From positions 1 to 52,848 of the forward strand of contig RXIX01000010.1 in the NCBI GenBank assembly GCA_003989075.1: a stretch of DNA of 52,848 nt, in the 5' to 3' direction. This document shows, piece by piece, positions 1 to 7,814 of the stretch (position 1 is its first letter; each line of letters starts with the position of its first letter). The position numbers and the translations under genes are program-made. The notes beneath the pieces were generated by a model. That model was not told the origin of the DNA, did not search any database, and was given only the letters and a program-made list of their open reading frames with translations. This DNA is from Candidatus Competibacteraceae bacterium. GTDB taxonomy: Bacteria; Pseudomonadota; Gammaproteobacteria; Competibacterales; Competibacteraceae.

Positions 1-53
1 GATCGTATGAGAGTACTCATGCTAAAGTCGGTCATCGCCAGGCCCCTATCCCC

Positions 54-86
54 AAACCCCCCCCAAAAGGGGGTTTTGTTTTTTGG
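54..86 (+). terminator. Terminator-like stem-loop of an upstream gene
   Basis: A run of C (57-64) and a run of G (69-73) can form a G-C stem around an A-rich loop, followed by a T-rich stretch (74-84). This looks like a rho-independent terminator for a gene that ends left of the window. No coding sequence is visible in 1-241. Confidence 0.5.
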
Positions 87-142
87 GGGGATTGAAATTT
101 GGCAGCCGATTCCCCCTGTCCGTGTAAACTCATGCTATCTTC

Positions 143-171
143 TTGTCTTTTAAACAAAGACTTGCTATAAA
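143..171 (+). promoter_or_regulatory. Sigma-70-type promoter of rpmB-rpmG
   Basis: TTGTCT (143-148) and TATAAA (166-171) are separated by exactly 17 bases, close to the sigma-70 consensus. The predicted transcription start, near 178, lies about 64 bases before the rpmB start. A short inverted repeat (GTCTTT at 145-150, AAAGAC at 156-161) lies between the two boxes. Confidence 0.6.
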
Positions 172-241
172 TCGAAATCCGCAGAACATCAAGCAAAGCT
201 GCACATGTAAATCCCGGTTACGCCGGTTGGAGAGAATTCCG

Positions 242-478
242 ATGTCCAGAGTTTGTCAAGTGACCGGTAAGGGGCCTGTTACCGGAAATAACGTCTCCCA
301 CGCTAATAACAAAACCCGGCGCCGGTTCCTGCCGAACCTGCATGAGCACCGGTTCTGGGTGGAGAGCGAGCAGCGTTTCGTGACGCTGCGGGTTTCTTCG
401 CATGGCATGCGCATCATCGATAAGCAGGGCATCGATGCGGTGCTAGCCCGGTTGCGCGCCCAGGGCGAGAAGGTTTAA
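242..478 (+). CDS. rpmB: 50S ribosomal protein L28
   Basis: L28 is a basic protein of the large ribosomal subunit. The 78-residue product starts [12 protein letters not shown], and has the family's N-terminal [11 protein letters not shown] segment and a C-terminal [10 protein letters not shown] helix. Length and sequence match gammaproteobacterial L28. The ATG at 242 is chosen over the longer frame from 143 because it gives the canonical N terminus and follows a GGAGAG ribosome-binding site. rpmG follows 16 bases later, the conserved rpmB-rpmG arrangement. Confidence 0.97.
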   Translation: MSRVCQVTGKGPVTGNNVSHANNKTRRRFLPNLHEHRFWVESEQRFVTLRVSSHGMRIIDKQGIDAVLARLRAQGEKV

Positions 479-494
479 CGAGGAGGCAATTCCC

Positions 495-650
495 ATGCGT
501 GACAAGATCAAGCTGGTTTCCACAGCTGGCACCGGGCACTTCTACACGACGACCAAGAACAAGCGCACGACGCCGGAAAAGTTGGAGATGAAAAAGTACG
601 ACCCGATCGTACGCAAGCATGTCCCTTACAAGGAAGCCAAGATCAAGTAA
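495..650 (+). CDS. rpmG: 50S ribosomal protein L33
   Basis: L33 is a small large-subunit ribosomal protein. The 51-residue product starts [20 protein letters not shown] and ends [11 protein letters not shown], typical of gammaproteobacterial L33. It lacks the CxxC zinc-binding pairs found in the zinc-containing form, so it is the zinc-independent type. A strong AGGAGG site lies at 481-486. It is the second gene of the rpmB-rpmG operon and is followed by a terminator. Confidence 0.96.
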   Translation: MRDKIKLVSTAGTGHFYTTTKNKRTTPEKLEMKKYDPIVRKHVPYKEAKIK

Positions 651-679
651 TCGCCCTTGACCGTGCTGTCTGAATCCAG

Positions 680-708
680 AACCCGCCACCCGGCGGGTTT
701 CCTGTTTT
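680..708 (+). terminator. Rho-independent terminator of rpmB-rpmG
   Basis: AACCCGCC (680-687) pairs with GGCGGGTT (692-699) around a four-base loop. The stem is followed by a T-rich tail (700-708). It lies 30 bases after the rpmG stop. Confidence 0.8.
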
Positions 709-775
709 GGGCGTTGGAGCACAGTTCGTTGCATATGGAAAAAGTCGTGCGGCAAACTGGTACTGTTCTGCACAG

Positions 776-1270
776 CTAGGAACTTTTTTTCGCAACCAGC
801 CAGTAGCCAATGCTCAGGGCGAAGATAACCGCCGCCGTAGCCCAGATATACTCCGGTTCTACGACCTTATAGTCGAGCACGATCACTTTCCGGGCAATGG
901 CCATTAAGGCTGTGGCTAAAACCAGCTTGACATGCAGCACATCGTCGCGCAGATACAGGACGATGTTCATGAAAATTTCAATTGCGATCAATGTCGCCAT
1001 GAACGCGCCGAATGAAGCCAGAATATCGTTGACGTTGAGCAGCCCCAGAGGTGAGCTGGATGCCCGCTGGTACAGCACCCAGGCTACATCGGCGACGCTC
1101 CACATGATGACCAGGGTCATCAGGATCGCCAGTATCCGCACGCAGGAGCGGATCAGGATATGCAGCCAGTGGATGAGTGGCTCTTCATGCTCATCGATAC
1201 GCAGTCCATCCGCTGAGTCGTGGTCGGGAATGGCGGTGATCGATTCGGGCGGGTTGGGTTCTTTCTTCAT
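776..1270 (-). CDS. PsiE-like phosphate-starvation-inducible membrane protein
   Basis: The product is about 164 residues, with an acidic cytoplasmic N terminus (IPDHDSADGL) and then four hydrophobic segments. The helix layout and the conserved stretch with LRDDVLHVKLV and ARKVIVLDYK resemble the PsiE family of inner-membrane proteins. The biochemical function of that family is unknown. The ATG at 1270 is preferred over one at 1297, which lacks a ribosome-binding site. The gene converges on rpmG and is divergent from the ABC exporter operon. No Pho box was recognised. Confidence 0.8.
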   Translation of the reverse strand: MKKEPNPPESITAIPDHDSADGLRIDEHEEPLIHWLHILIRSCVRILAILMTLVIMWSVADVAWVLYQRASSSPLGLLNVNDILASFGAFMATLIAIEIFMNIVLYLRDDVLHVKLVLATALMAIARKVIVLDYKVVEPEYIWATAAVIFALSIGYWLVAKKSS

Positions 1271-1363
1271 GAGTCGCTCTTGGACGCGGGTCGCCATGGC
1301 GGCGCTTTGTTCAATTGTGCTGCTGAGAATGTCCTATCGGTCGGGACGCGCGCTGAAGATAGC

Positions 1364-2305
1364 ATGAACGCACCGCCTACCGTGCTGCAGGTCGATAACT
1401 TGAGCCGCCGCTTTGGCGCACTGCATGCGGTCGAGTCGGTCAGTTTTAGCCTGCAGCGTGGGCAAGTGCTCGGCTGGCTTGGCCCTAACGGCGCCGGCAA
1501 GTCTACTACCCTGCGCATGTTGGCCGGTGTACTGGCGCCGGATGCGGGACGGATCGTGATCAACGGCGCCGACCTGTTCGATCAGCCGCGCCCGGCTCGC
1601 CAGGCGCTCGGCTATCTGCCCGAGCCGCCGCCGCTGTACCGCGAACTGCGCGTCGAGGAACAACTGTGGTTCAGCGCGCGTCTGCATGGCTTAAGTCGCA
1701 CGGCCAGTCGCCGGGCCGTGGCCGATACCCTGGCCCGCTGCGGACTCGAAGCGGTGCAACGCCGCCTGATTGGTCACCTCTCGCGCGGTTATCAACAGCG
1801 GGTCGGCATTGCCCAGACGCTACTCCATGATCCGCCACTGCTGCTGCTCGATGAACCGACCACCGGCCTTGATCCGCTGCAGGTTGCCGAATTGCACCAG
1901 CTCATCCGCGAACTGGGCCGCGATCACGGCGTTATTTTCTCCACGCACCGCCTGGCCGAGGTGCGTGCAGTCTGCACGCATGTCCAGATCATGCGCGATG
2001 GCCGGCTGGTTTATGCGGGTGCGCTGGCTGAGCTGGAGCGTGGTGATTTGACTACCGCACTGCGTGTGGGTTTCGAGACGTCGCCGCCGCTGACGGCATT
2101 GGCCGCATTGCCCGGTGTGATCGCAGTGGAGCCGCTGGGTCGGGGCCGTTTCCGTTTGCGCCATGCGGCTGGCGCGAATTTGGCGCGGATGCTGGTTGAG
2201 CAGGCCGTGGCCGCCGGCTGGGGTTTGTGCGAATTGATACCGGAAGGCGCCGATTTGGAGCAGCGTTGCATCGAACTGTTGCTGGGAACGGAGGAAGCAT
2301 CTTGA
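1364..2305 (+). CDS. ABC transporter ATP-binding protein (Gld/Nos type)
   Basis: This is a 313-residue ATPase subunit of an ABC-2 exporter. Walker A is GPNGAGKST (residues 40-48), the signature is LSRGYQQR (139-146), Walker B is LLLLDEP (159-165), and the switch histidine is in STHR (about 195). A C-terminal extension of about 90 residues follows the nucleotide-binding domain. It resembles GldA/NatA-like ATPases. The ATG at 1364 was chosen because homology begins immediately after it. The permease, GldG-like and DUF4340 genes follow with overlapping ends, indicating one operon. The substrate is unknown. Confidence 0.9.
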   Translation: MNAPPTVLQVDNLSRRFGALHAVESVSFSLQRGQVLGWLGPNGAGKSTTLRMLAGVLAPDAGRIVINGADLFDQPRPARQALGYLPEPPPLYRELRVEEQLWFSARLHGLSRTASRRAVADTLARCGLEAVQRRLIGHLSRGYQQRVGIAQTLLHDPPLLLLDEPTTGLDPLQVAELHQLIRELGRDHGVIFSTHRLAEVRAVCTHVQIMRDGRLVYAGALAELERGDLTTALRVGFETSPPLTALAALPGVIAVEPLGRGRFRLRHAAGANLARMLVEQAVAAGWGLCELIPEGADLEQRCIELLLGTEEAS

Positions 2306-3054
2306 TCAGCATTATCGCGGCGCGCGAATGGCGGGTGCTGTTTGCCTCACCACTGGCCTGGGGCGTGCTGGCGATGGCGCAGGGCGGACTGGCGTGGATT
2401 TTCGTCACTCTGGTGGCTGATTTCCAGGCTCTGCAGGGTCAGTTGGCCGGTCTGGACAGCGCGCCTGGTGTGACCGATCTGGTGGTAGCACCGCTGTTTC
2501 AGGCTGCCGCCTGGGTTTTGCTGCTGCTGACACCGTTGTTGACCATGCGCCTGTTCAGCGAGGAACGGCGTGCGCATACTTTCGAACTGCTGCTGTCGGC
2601 GCCGGTGTCGGCGAGTGCGATTGTGCTGGGCAAGTATCTGGGTGTACTGGCTTTTCTGCTGCTGTCGATTGCCCTGGTGGCGGCAATGCCGTTGACGCTG
2701 GCCCTGGGGACGACGCTTGATCAGGGCAAGCTGCTGGCCGGCCTGCTGGGTCTGTGTCTGCTGATCGCGGCCATTGCGGCGGCGGGCCTGTATCTGTCGC
2801 TGCTGACCAGGCAACCGGCGCTGGCTGCGGTGGCCACCTTTGGCCTGCTGTTGCTGCTGTGGCTGGCGGATATCGCCGGGGCGCGTTCCGATCTGGCCGG
2901 ACGTCTGCTCGGCTATCTGGCGCCGCTGCGGCATTATGAGGCGCTGCTGCGCGGCCTGTTCGACAGTGCCGATGTCGCCTATTACCTGCTGTTCATCACC
3001 CTGTTTCTCGGTCTGGCGGTGCGCCGGCTCGATGATTTGCGGCTACGGGACTGA
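2302..3054 (+). CDS. ABC-2 type permease (GldF-like)
   Basis: This is a 250-residue membrane protein with about six hydrophobic helices and the ABC-2 permease feature EERRAHTFELLLSAP after the second helix. It forms the membrane channel for the ATPase encoded just upstream. The start is a TTG at 2302 overlapping the ATPase stop codon (TTGA), with a GGAGG site at 2290-2294; no ATG is available near the start of homology. Start codon and overlap suggest translational coupling. Confidence 0.87.
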   Translation: MISIIAAREWRVLFASPLAWGVLAMAQGGLAWIFVTLVADFQALQGQLAGLDSAPGVTDLVVAPLFQAAAWVLLLLTPLLTMRLFSEERRAHTFELLLSAPVSASAIVLGKYLGVLAFLLLSIALVAAMPLTLALGTTLDQGKLLAGLLGLCLLIAAIAAAGLYLSLLTRQPALAAVATFGLLLLLWLADIAGARSDLAGRLLGYLAPLRHYEALLRGLFDSADVAYYLLFITLFLGLAVRRLDDLRLRD

Positions 3055-3059
3055 AGGCG

Positions 3060-4394
3060 ATGCACTTCGATCGGACGATGCGCTGGCGGCTGCGTCTGCA
3101 GAGCGGGCTGTTTGTGCTGCTGCTGCTGCTGGCGATGGGTCTGTTGGCCTGGCTGAGCAACCGTTACCTCATGCAGGCCGACTGGACCGCCAGCGGCCGC
3201 AATTCACTGTCAGTGACCAGTCAATTGCTGCTGGAGCGCCTGCAGGGGCCATTGCGCGTCACAGCCTATGTTCGCGATACGACCCCGGTGCTGCGCGAGG
3301 CGATCAGCCGCCTGATGGAGCGCTATCAACGCCACAAGCCCGATGTGGAGCTGCGGTTCGTCAATCCCGACAGTTTGCCCGAGCAGGTGCGGGCGCTGGG
3401 TATTACCGCCGAAGGCGAGCTGTACCTGGAGTATCGCGGTCGCGGCGAGCATGTGCGCCAGCTTAACGAGCAGGCGCTGGCCGGGACCCTGCAACGCCTG
3501 AGTCGACCGGCACGGCGGGTGGTCCATTTTCTCGCCGGACAGGGTGAGCGTGCGCCACAGGGCATCGCCAACCATGATATGGGTGCCTTTGGCCGGGAGC
3601 TGGAAAAGGCCGGCATCGACGCGCGTCCGTTTAATCCGGTCGAGACCCCGCAGCCGGTGGACGGTGCCGCTCTGGTGATCGCCAGCCCACGCCTGCCCCT
3701 GCCGCCGGTGGCCTTGCGCGCGGTACTCGATTATCTGGCGCAAGGTGGCAATCTGCTCTGGCTGCTGGAACCGAACGATCCATCCGCCCTGCAGCCGCTG
3801 GCTGAGGCGCTGGGCTTGACCATCCGGCCCGGAATGCTACTGAACCGGGTTGCGAATCTACCGGGGATTGCCAATCCGGCCGTGCTGCTGATTGCTGATT
3901 ATGGCCCGCACCCGATCACCGCTGCGCTGCGTGCATCGACGCTGCTGCCGGAAGCGGCGGCGCTGGACTGGCACCCGATCGATGGTTGGATGATGGATGT
4001 GCTGCTGGAGAGTCCGGCCCGCACCGAAACCGATGACAGTGCAGCAGCGCGCACCGGTTTGTCAGTGCTGGGGCTGGCGCTGTCGCGACCGCATCCGGTC
4101 AGCGGCAGTGGTGCTGAGCGGGTTCCGGCGCAGCAACGCCTGGTGATCATCGGCGATGGCGATTTTCTGTCCAATACCTATCTGGGCAATGGCGCCAACC
4201 TGGAACTGGGCCTGAACATCATGAACTGGTTGACCTTGGACGATACCCTGGTGGCGATTCCGCCGCATGTGGCGCCGGATCGGCAACTGGATTTGTCGGA
4301 AACGGCCCTGGCGCTGCTGGCGGGCCTGTTTCTGTTTGGCCTGCCCGGTGCGCTGCTGGCTGGGGGCGTCTGGATAGTCTGGCGGCGGCGCTGA
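3060..4394 (+). CDS. GldG-like ABC-associated auxiliary protein
   Basis: The 444-residue product has one N-terminal transmembrane helix (about residues 15-35), a large extracytoplasmic domain and a C-terminal helix ending in VWRRR. The domain contains HFLAGQGER and a later VIASPRLPLP segment, as in GldG/ABC_transp_aux proteins that accompany ABC-2 exporters. It starts six bases after the permease stop, and the DUF4340 gene follows one base after its own stop. It probably forms the periplasmic part of the exporter. The substrate cannot be told from sequence. Confidence 0.82.
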   Translation: MHFDRTMRWRLRLQSGLFVLLLLLAMGLLAWLSNRYLMQADWTASGRNSLSVTSQLLLERLQGPLRVTAYVRDTTPVLREAISRLMERYQRHKPDVELRFVNPDSLPEQVRALGITAEGELYLEYRGRGEHVRQLNEQALAGTLQRLSRPARRVVHFLAGQGERAPQGIANHDMGAFGRELEKAGIDARPFNPVETPQPVDGAALVIASPRLPLPPVALRAVLDYLAQGGNLLWLLEPNDPSALQPLAEALGLTIRPGMLLNRVANLPGIANPAVLLIADYGPHPITAALRASTLLPEAAALDWHPIDGWMMDVLLESPARTETDDSAAARTGLSVLGLALSRPHPVSGSGAERVPAQQRLVIIGDGDFLSNTYLGNGANLELGLNIMNWLTLDDTLVAIPPHVAPDRQLDLSETALALLAGLFLFGLPGALLAGGVWIVWRRR

Positions 4395-4395
4395 G

Positions 4396-4938
4396 ATGGA
4401 CCTGTTCGAGCGGCGGCAGTGGCGCAACGGTGGCCTGCTGCTGCTGGTGGCTGTGCTGGTGTTGCTGGCGTGGTGGGAACCGGGCCACGAAATGGCGTCG
4501 GCGGTATCGCCATTGCTGGATGTGGATCCGGTACACGTCCGGCGGATTCGCGTCGAGCGGCCTGATCAGGCGACGCTGGTGTTTGAGCGGCGCGCCGAAC
4601 ACTGGGCGATGATTGCGCCGGAAAGCGGGCCGGCCAATCCGGTGTTGATGCGCCCGATTCTGCACCTGGCGACCCTGCGCTGTCCCTTGCGCTATCCGGC
4701 GGCGACGCTGGATCAGGCTGCACTGCATCTTGATCCGCCGCGGCTGGCAGTGCGGCTGGATGAGGTCTGGATTCGCTTTGGCGACAGGGCACCGGCCGCC
4801 GATCTGCGCTATCTGCAGGCGGGGGATGTGGTCTATTTGTGTCCAGAGGGGGTGTATGCCCTGTTGCGGGGTGCGGCGGCGGGTTTTCTGGCGCCGGCTC
4901 TGGAGATGCCGGCGCCGCTTGATCGAGGAGAGCGTTGA
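4396..4938 (+). CDS. DUF4340-like membrane-anchored protein
   Basis: The 180-residue product has an N-terminal hydrophobic helix (about residues 13-27) and a periplasmic domain with a [11 protein letters not shown] segment. Proteins like it (DUF4340) are usually encoded after GldG-type genes in ABC export operons, as here. It is shorter than many family members, which can carry two or more repeats. Its TGA overlaps the ATG of mutM by one base. Function is unknown; a role in the same exporter is inferred from position. Confidence 0.68.
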   Translation: MDLFERRQWRNGGLLLLVAVLVLLAWWEPGHEMASAVSPLLDVDPVHVRRIRVERPDQATLVFERRAEHWAMIAPESGPANPVLMRPILHLATLRCPLRYPAATLDQAALHLDPPRLAVRLDEVWIRFGDRAPAADLRYLQAGDVVYLCPEGVYALLRGAAAGFLAPALEMPAPLDRGER

Positions 4939-5753
4939 TGCCTGAATTGCCCGAAGTGGAAACCGTGCGCCGTGGTCTGGCGCCGCATCTGCTTGGCCAG
5001 ACCGTGACCGCGGTGGTGGTGCGCCAGCCGTGCCTGCGCTGGCCCGTGGCGACGGAATGGACCACGCGCCTGCCGGGCCAGACCCTCGAAGATGTGGAGC
5101 GGCGCGCCAAGTATCTACTGCTGCACACCGGCGCCGGCATTGCCCTGTGCCATCTGGGTATGTCCGGGCGTTTGCGCATCCTGCCGGCGGAGACGCCGCT
5201 GCAGAAGCATGATCATGTCGATGTGCTGTTGGCGAATGGGCAATGCCTGCGCTTTAACGACAGCCGCCGCTTTGGTGCTCTGCTGTGGAGCAGTGCCCCG
5301 GCTGGACAACATCCGTTGTTGCGCGAATTGGGGCCGGAGCCGCTTGGCGAGGATTTTTCCGCCGCCGATCTGCATGTCCGCTCGCGGGGGCGCCGGGTCG
5401 CGGTGAAGGCATTCATCATGGATCAGCGCATCGTGGTCGGGGTAGGTAATATCTACGCCAGTGAAGCGCTGTTTGCCGCCGGCATTCATCCGCTGCGTCC
5501 GGCGGGCGCGCTGAGCATAGAGGAATACGCGCGGCTGGTGGCGGCAATTCGCGCCGTACTTGAAGCGGCCATCCGGCAGGGTGGCACCACGCTGCGCGAT
5601 TTTGTCGGTGGCGATGGCCAGAGTGGTTACTTCCAGCAGGAACTGCAGGTTTACGGTCGCGACCGACAACCCTGCCGGCATTGTGGCGGGGCAATCCAGC
5701 GTTGCCGGATTGGTCAGAGAACCAGTTATTACTGTCCGCGCTGCCAGTCCTGA
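4938..5753 (+). CDS. mutM: Formamidopyrimidine-DNA glycosylase (Fpg)
   Basis: MutM removes 8-oxoguanine and formamidopyrimidines from DNA and cleaves the abasic site. The 271-residue product has the required N terminus [14 protein letters not shown], where Pro2 is the nucleophile after Met removal and Glu3 is catalytic. Lys58 matches the conserved active-site lysine. The C-terminal zinc finger has Cys246, Cys249, Cys266 and Cys269, with Arg261 in the finger loop. The ATG at 4938 is fixed by the need for Pro2; a TTG one codon earlier would destroy the active site. Its coupling to an ABC exporter operon is unusual. Confidence 0.97.
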   Translation: MPELPEVETVRRGLAPHLLGQTVTAVVVRQPCLRWPVATEWTTRLPGQTLEDVERRAKYLLLHTGAGIALCHLGMSGRLRILPAETPLQKHDHVDVLLANGQCLRFNDSRRFGALLWSSAPAGQHPLLRELGPEPLGEDFSAADLHVRSRGRRVAVKAFIMDQRIVVGVGNIYASEALFAAGIHPLRPAGALSIEEYARLVAAIRAVLEAAIRQGGTTLRDFVGGDGQSGYFQQELQVYGRDRQPCRHCGGAIQRCRIGQRTSYYCPRCQS

Positions 5754-5763
5754 AGGGCGCGGC

Positions 5764-7116
5764 TCAGGGTGAAGTCACCGGTTTGACAGTGGCTGCCGGT
5801 TCCGTAGTGGTTGAGGCAGGTGGAACTGCCGGTGCGGGTGAAGTCACCGGTTTGACAGTGGCTGCCGGTTCCGTAGTGGTTGAGGCAGGTGGAACTGCCG
5901 GTGCGGGTGGAACTGTTGGCGTTGCCGGTGTTGCTGCCGGGGGTGGTACCGTTTCCCGTGGTCGAACCGGTGGCGTGTAGAGGATCGCGACTAGCACCGT
6001 GCTGTCATCACCCATCGACTTGAGCAGGCTGGCCTTGGGCAGACGTCCCTCGCGCAGTTCCTGCAGGCCGGGATCATCCTTGAGACTGTCCAGCAGTAAC
6101 TCGCGAATCTGCGCAAATCTGCGCGTGCTCGGTTCTTCCGCATCATAGCCGCTGGCCGCATGGCGAATATCGTCCCGGCTGGCACTGTCCAGAGCATCCT
6201 GCCACGTCTGATCGTCGCCGGTCGCCAGGCCGATCAGGGCTTCACCGGCACGCGCCGTTGCGATCTTGAGGGAGTCATCGCGCAGTTTGCGCTGCGCATT
6301 CGGGTCTGGGTGAACGCCGACCAGATTGACTGCATAGCCAACCAGGGTCAGCTCGCCGCTGGCGTTGACCACGATCAGACGATGACCGACCGGCGGAATC
6401 AGTCCAGCGCCAATTTCCGCCAGCAATTGCCGGGTGCCTTCCTTGATTGCGGTTGTTTCCATGGTGCCGGCGGTGGGTCGGGTCAGGCGCATGGCGGTGG
6501 CTGGTGTGGTCACCAGGTGCACGAAGAGTGTGCGACTGGCCGGGTCATGTTCAACCGCGTAGGCGACAAAACCCCGCTCCAGAATACGCAGTGCCTGCTC
6601 ATGGCGCTGCTGCTCGTTATCCGCCAGATTGATCAGTGCCAGGCGGATGGCATCATTCTGTTCCAGACTGGCGGTCAACTGTTGTCGGGCGCCCGGCGGC
6701 AGCGCGCGCAGGCAACGCCCCAGCCGCTCGCGGGCGTCAGTCATTGCCTTCAGGCGACTTTCCTGCACGGTGCGCCGCGCCGCGACTGGATTGTCCGTGG
6801 CCGGATAGGTAGCTGTACCGGTCGCCACCCAACCCAGATCGCCGCTGCCGTAGCGAATCACCTGGCAGCCGGCGGTACGTTTGCTGACTGCGGCGGCAAT
6901 CACATCCTGGGCGCGGCGGGCCTGCAGAACGGTTTGGCCGACAGTAGCATCCTGGAGGCTGCGCACCCGGTTGGCTGCGCGGCCCGAACGCACGGGCACG
7001 CTGCGCTCCATCTGCAACGGCACCTCAAAATCATCAGTGCCGGGCTTGGCGTCGAGCGCCAGCGGCATGCTCAGCAACAGTCCGGCAAGCATCGACAGCA
7101 AAGGGTGCGCGCGCAT
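5764..7116 (-). CDS. Secreted protein of unknown function with C-terminal tandem repeats
   Basis: The 450-residue product has a signal peptide (cleavage likely after ALDA, about residue 23), a mixed alpha/beta central region, and a proline/threonine/alanine-rich C-terminal tail. I do not recognise the central domain, so it is hypothetical. The tail ends in two identical 23-residue units encoded by a perfect 69-bp tandem repeat next to the stop codon. A GGAG site lies about eight bases before the ATG. It is the last gene of an operon with a cyclic-nucleotide-binding protein (21 bases upstream) and an HD-GYP protein, so it may be an output or partner of that signalling pair. Confidence 0.75.
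   Translation of the reverse strand: MRAHPLLSMLAGLLLSMPLALDAKPGTDDFEVPLQMERSVPVRSGRAANRVRSLQDATVGQTVLQARRAQDVIAAAVSKRTAGCQVIRYGSGDLGWVATGTATYPATDNPVAARRTVQESRLKAMTDARERLGRCLRALPPGARQQLTASLEQNDAIRLALINLADNEQQRHEQALRILERGFVAYAVEHDPASRTLFVHLVTTPATAMRLTRPTAGTMETTAIKEGTRQLLAEIGAGLIPPVGHRLIVVNASGELTLVGYAVNLVGVHPDPNAQRKLRDDSLKIATARAGEALIGLATGDDQTWQDALDSASRDDIRHAASGYDAEEPSTRRFAQIRELLLDSLKDDPGLQELREGRLPKASLLKSMGDDSTVLVAILYTPPVRPRETVPPPAATPATPTVPPAPAVPPASTTTEPAATVKPVTSPAPAVPPASTTTEPAATVKPVTSP
5767..5904. repeat. Perfect 69-bp tandem direct repeat (two copies)
   Basis: Positions 5767-5835 and 5836-5904 are identical. The unit is 23 codons long, so the frame of the minus-strand gene is kept, and the repeat abuts its stop codon at 5764-5766. 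It encodes a Pro/Thr/Ala/Val-rich segment. Confidence 0.97.
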
Positions 7117-7137
7117 GACGTTAGCTCCAGATTGGAT

Positions 7138-7764
7138 TCAGGGCGGCGAGGCCAGATCAGGATCACGTCCCAGCTGCGCCAGCCGTTCCTTGGTGCGTCG
7201 CAACTGATCAATGGCCTGTCCGAGCTCGTCATCCCAGACATTCTGTCCGGATGACTGGCGCATCTCGCTGAGCTTGCGCCGGGTCACTTCCAGCTCGCGG
7301 CCGACCATGGCCAGTTCAGTGGTCGTCGTTTTCAGGCGCGCGGCAATGATCCGGGCGATAAACCGATACAGAGTCGCGTAGCAGGCCGGTTGTTCCACCT
7401 CGGGCAGCTTTTGCAGGAAAACCGGGCTGAATTCCAGGCATTGGACCGGCTCGGCCGCGAACACCGAGGCGCTGCGCGTCTCGTCGCCGAGCACCGACAG
7501 CTCACCAAACACATCGCCGGGCTGGTTGAGCATCGCTACCACGCTCTTGTGCTTGATTACGCGCACCTGACCCTTGAGCAGGATGTAGAGCCGGTCGCCA
7601 AAACCGCCTTCCGGCAGGATCAATTCATCGGTTTCGTAGCCGAGCAGACGGCTGGCCTTGAGCAGTTCCCCCAAGTGTGCATCGTCCAGGTTTTGCAGGA
7701 AAGGCAATTGTCTGAAGCGCTCGCGCATGTCGAGCAGGGCAGGTCCGCTTTTATGGATTTGCAT
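7138..7764 (-). CDS. Cyclic-nucleotide-binding domain protein
   Basis: The 208-residue product has an N-terminal cNMP-binding beta-roll. LYILLKGQVRV and the phosphate-binding-cassette-like PGDVFGELSVLGDETRSASV are visible. The C-terminal half is helical, ending in a likely coiled coil; no Crp-type helix-turn-helix is apparent, so it is probably a sensor or adaptor rather than a DNA-binding regulator. The ATG at 7764 has an AGGA site; a TTG at 7794 does not. It lies between the HD-GYP gene and the secreted-protein gene in one operon, which links it to second-messenger signalling. Confidence 0.85.
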   Translation of the reverse strand: MQIHKSGPALLDMRERFRQLPFLQNLDDAHLGELLKASRLLGYETDELILPEGGFGDRLYILLKGQVRVIKHKSVVAMLNQPGDVFGELSVLGDETRSASVFAAEPVQCLEFSPVFLQKLPEVEQPACYATLYRFIARIIAARLKTTTTELAMVGRELEVTRRKLSEMRQSSGQNVWDDELGQAIDQLRRTKERLAQLGRDPDLASPP

Positions 7765-7814
7765 GGCAGGAATGTCCTTTGGCAAAACGGCCAAGTGGAG
7801 GACAGCGGTTGTCG

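Noticed and set aside
5681-5980. Repetitive valine/glycine-rich open frame on the plus strand over the 69-bp repeat
   Set aside because: It is the antisense image of the secreted protein's repeat tail; the minus-strand gene has a signal peptide, start site and operon context.
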